DNA of 9,518 bases, taken from NCBI GenBank assembly GCA_947258895.1, contig CAMYKE010000102.1:1-9518 (forward strand), given 5' to 3'. Of this stretch, positions 7,997 through 9,518 are shown one piece after another (within the stretch, counting starts at the first letter, position 1; each line of letters begins with the position of its first letter). Position numbers and translations under genes: made by a program. The notes below the pieces were generated by a model. That model ran no database searches, was not told the DNA's origin, and was given only the letters and a program-made list of their open reading frames with translations. The stretch comes from an uncultured Pseudomonadales bacterium (GTDB taxonomy: Bacteria; Pseudomonadota; Gammaproteobacteria; Pseudomonadales; IMCC2047).

Positions 7997-8306
7997 CTGG
8001 AGCCGCTGCTGGAAAAAGACTGGCAGCAGGAGAGAACCGCGGCGTTTGCCGCCACCCTCATCGCCCGGCGCAGCGGCGACCGCGAACTGGATATCGGCGC
8101 CGACCTGAGGCAGCGGGTTCTCGACAAGCTGAAGCTCGCAAAATGCCCGCCGAGTTGGCTGCAAACAGTCAGTCAACGCGTTGAACTGGACCAGGCCGAC
8201 GCACGGCGAGTATTTGGCGAAGCATTGCCGCAGGGACTGCGCCTGCTGTAAAAAGTTTTGCCGCGGATGCGACTCGAGGCTGCACCTTCGCAAGCCGGTT
8301 TGCGCC

Positions 8307-8335
8307 GTGACACAGAGAACGAATCGCAATAGCAT
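8307..8335 (+). promoter_or_regulatory. Candidate promoter for the HlyIII gene (leaderless geometry)
   Basis: GTGACA (8307-8312, 5 of 6 consensus bases) and TAGCAT (8330-8335, 4 of 6) are 17 bp apart. With the last -10 base at position -7, transcription would begin at 8342, the A of the ATG. This fits the absence of any Shine-Dalgarno sequence before that ATG. Confidence 0.35.
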
Positions 8336-8341
8336 AGCGGT

Positions 8342-8956
8342 ATGCACAAAGGCGAACGCTTCAATAGTATCAGCCACCTGATCGGTGCGGTACTCGCGCT
8401 GGCAGGGGGCGCGGTACTGGTAACCTTTGCCGCGATCGATGGCGATGCCCGCAGGATCGTCAGCTTCAGCATCTATGGCACCACCCTGTTCCTGCTGTTC
8501 GTTATCTCCACGATGTACCACAGCCTGACCGGTCCGGCCAAGCGGATCTTCCGGATCCTGGACCATCAGTCCATCTACCTCCTGATCGCCGGAACCTACA
8601 CGCCCTTTACCCTGTTAGCGCTCAGCGGCACTCTCGGTTGGTGGATGTTTGGTGCGCTCTGGGGGCTGGCCGCATTCGGTATTGTGCTGGACGCACTACC
8701 CCGCAAGGGGGCCCGGATAGTCCCGGTTGTTATCTATCTGGCGATGGGCTGGTCCTGCCTGTTTGCGCTGGACCCACTGGTATCCGCCCTGCCCCCGGAC
8801 GGCTTTCTCTGGTTGTTGATCGGCGGGATTTTTTACACCTCGGGGGTAGTCTTCTTCGTTCTCGATCGCTGGTACCCCTGGTGCCATGAAATATGGCACC
8901 TGTTCGTACTGGCGGGCGCCGTTTGCCATTACTTTACGATATTGTTATTCCTGTGA
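8342..8956 (+). CDS. HlyIII/PAQR family seven-helix membrane protein (hemolysin III family)
   Basis: A 204-residue inner-membrane protein of the hemolysin III/adiponectin-receptor (PAQR) family, of typical length. It opens with MHKGERFNSISHLIGA, the usual family start, and is hydrophobic almost throughout, consistent with seven helices. The conserved polar positions are STMYH (His60), LDHQSIYLLIAGTYTPF (Asp74, His75; 73-89) and HEIWHLFVLAGAVCHY (182-197), whose HxxxH (His182, His186) with His60 would form the metal site known from animal PAQR receptors. Bacterial members have been linked to membrane fluidity or energetics control; the 'hemolysin' label is historical and does not show toxin function. 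The ATG at 8342 has no visible ribosome binding site, but no better start exists. It begins 90 bp after the Hsp70 operon on the same strand, with no clear terminator between, so read-through is possible. Confidence 0.9.
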   Translation: MHKGERFNSISHLIGAVLALAGGAVLVTFAAIDGDARRIVSFSIYGTTLFLLFVISTMYHSLTGPAKRIFRILDHQSIYLLIAGTYTPFTLLALSGTLGWWMFGALWGLAAFGIVLDALPRKGARIVPVVIYLAMGWSCLFALDPLVSALPPDGFLWLLIGGIFYTSGVVFFVLDRWYPWCHEIWHLFVLAGAVCHYFTILLFL

Positions 8957-9078
8957 GGAGCCGGGCCAGCGCAAGCCACCCGTGGAGAACTTGCTTTGCG
9001 GAGAATTGGCGCTCGTTGCGGTCTATATAGCTGGTACTCCTGCAGTTGACAATTACGGATTCGGAGCGACCGCAAAGT

Positions 9079-9107
9079 TTGAGCTGCACCGATATGTAGC
9101 ATAGAAT
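9079..9107 (+). promoter_or_regulatory. Sigma70-like promoter of the DUF3014-like gene
   Basis: TTGAGC (9079-9084) and TAGAAT (9102-9107) are 17 bp apart, matching 4 of 6 and 5 of 6 consensus bases. Transcription would start near 9114, about 35 nt before the ATG at 9149, with the AGGGG ribosome binding site in between. A perfect TTGACA at 9046-9051 lies upstream but has no matching -10. Confidence 0.5.
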
Positions 9108-9148
9108 CGAATGGCAACTCCACCTCCCATCCAAAAGGGGACAGGCAC

Positions 9149-9518
9149 ATGCAAGAACCACAACAAGATCATGTCGAACAAGCCAGTATGGCTGAAAAAA
9201 ACAAACCGGCGCGTTCCTGGTTATTACCCGGGGTAATCGGGTTCATCGTCCTCGCCGTGGTGCTGTATTTTTGGGGGGGCGACGATGAGGAGGCTCCCGT
9301 CGAGAAGGCTCCGGTCGTAGCGGAGCCTCCCACTGTGATAGAGGAAAAACCGGAGCTGGTGACGGGATTGCAGGAGGTTGAGGAACCGGAGCAGCCCGTT
9401 GTGGAAGTACCGCCAGTGCCATCGGTGTCCGCCCTGACCGACAGCGATGATGAGGTAACCACGGATCTGCATGCGCTGAGCACGTCCGAAGAGTGGTATA
9501 AGTGGACCGAAACAGAGG
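9149..9518 (+). CDS. Single-pass membrane protein, DUF3014-like (cut by right edge)
   Basis: The first 123 codons of a gene that continues past the window. The ATG at 9149 has AGGGG (9136-9140) eight nt upstream. A charged N-terminus of about 23 residues precedes a hydrophobic segment (about 24-42, WLLPGVIGFIVLAVVLYFW), then Gly-Gly-Asp-Asp-Glu-Glu and a Pro/Glu/Val-rich linker (about 45-100). The latter looks like a periplasmic spacer behind a single anchor. After it comes SALTDSDDEVTTDLHALSTS, which resembles the beginning of the DUF3014 domain as I recall it (L..L.DSD..V...L..LS). The layout of anchor, acidic proline-rich linker and DSD motif supports that assignment, but most of the domain is outside the window. 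Function unknown. It has its own promoter, so it is probably not part of the HlyIII transcript unit. Confidence 0.62.
   Translation, partial: MQEPQQDHVEQASMAEKNKPARSWLLPGVIGFIVLAVVLYFWGGDDEEAPVEKAPVVAEPPTVIEEKPELVTGLQEVEEPEQPVVEVPPVPSVSALTDSDDEVTTDLHALSTSEEWYKWTETE

Larger units (their letters stand above)
5475..8251 (+). pseudogene. Hsp70 family protein with C-terminal DUF3731-type domain, frame disrupted twice
   Basis: This is the second Hsp70 of the operon, originally a protein of roughly 920-950 residues. Segment 1 (from the ATG at 5475, residues 1-144) has GIDLGTTHTVVAY, ASAKSWLSH (Lys108) and ISPVQASACFL. At 5904-5911 a CTGGCTGG duplication shifts the frame, and the original frame then runs into unrelated sequence and stops at 6257. 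Segment 2 (from 5911) has TVPASFDEGAR, DVGGGTTDLTL (6148 onward), LGGDNIDLALA, LLLNGGVFNAALIRERV (6688 onward) and AVARGAVLYG. A beta-rich part ending TEIGTLAL...GQKWLLDFQLRD follows, then a Ser/Ala/Thr-rich linker (about 7300-7365) and a helical DUF3731-type region (from about 7369). Near 7984-7994 the frame changes again; segment 3 (WLEPLLEKDW ... VFGEALPQGLRLL) ends at TAA 8249-8251. The start lacks a clear ribosome binding site and lies 25 bp after the previous stop, so reading may depend on coupling. It is a pseudogene as given, unless one or both lesions are sequence errors. Confidence 0.82.

Noticed and set aside
8289..8304. Small inverted repeat (CGCAA-N6-TTGCG) after the Hsp70 operon as a terminator
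   Set aside because: The stem is only 5 bp and no T-run follows, so a rho-independent terminator is not supported.
7811..8566. Long minus-strand open frame (251 codons) across the end of the second Hsp70 and the HlyIII start
   Set aside because: It is antisense to well-supported coding sequence, its translation resembles no family, and it is explained by GC-rich codon bias of the opposite strand.
9046..9051. Perfect TTGACA as the -35 of the last gene
   Set aside because: No -10-like hexamer lies 16-18 bp downstream; the TTGAGC-N17-TAGAAT pair at 9079-9107 fits better.

Overview
The window looks like GC-rich gammaproteobacterial chromosome. The evidence is the prpB-prpC-prpD gene order, the protein sequences, and the accessory set of HlyIII, DUF2760/Hsp70/DUF3731 and DUF3014-like genes. 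I cannot place it to genus. No rRNA, tRNA, insertion sequence, CRISPR array or phage gene was recognised.

The left third (1-2547, minus strand) is a methylcitrate-cycle operon read right to left: prpB (2-methylisocitrate lyase), prpC (2-methylcitrate synthase) and the first 123 codons of prpD (2-methylcitrate dehydratase), which runs off the left edge. Together they oxidise propionyl-CoA, made from odd-chain fatty acids, propionate or branched amino acids, to pyruvate plus succinate. No prp regulator lies in the window.

The centre holds a divergent control region of about 510 bp (2548-3059) with two clean palindromes. One, on the prpB side (2631-2650), is a candidate operator. The other (2919-2937) fills the spacer of a sigma70-like promoter that reads rightward into a three-gene chaperone-like operon. 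That operon encodes a small DUF2760 protein with a hydrophobic N-terminus (3060-3617), a lid-less Hsp70 (3614-5449, 4-bp overlap) and a second, longer Hsp70 with a C-terminal DUF3731-type helical extension (5475-8251). This trio is a poorly characterised Hsp70 system, with no dnaJ, grpE or CIRCE element beside it. The third gene is broken as given. A CTGG tandem duplication near 5904-5911 shifts the frame inside the ATPase domain. A second frame change near 7984-7994 appears to be a deletion scar in the C-terminal domain. The first two genes are intact.

The right end holds a HlyIII/PAQR-family seven-helix membrane protein (8342-8956), possibly made from a leaderless transcript. It is followed by the start of a single-pass membrane protein resembling DUF3014 proteins (9149 to the right edge), with its own sigma70-like promoter and a good ribosome binding site.
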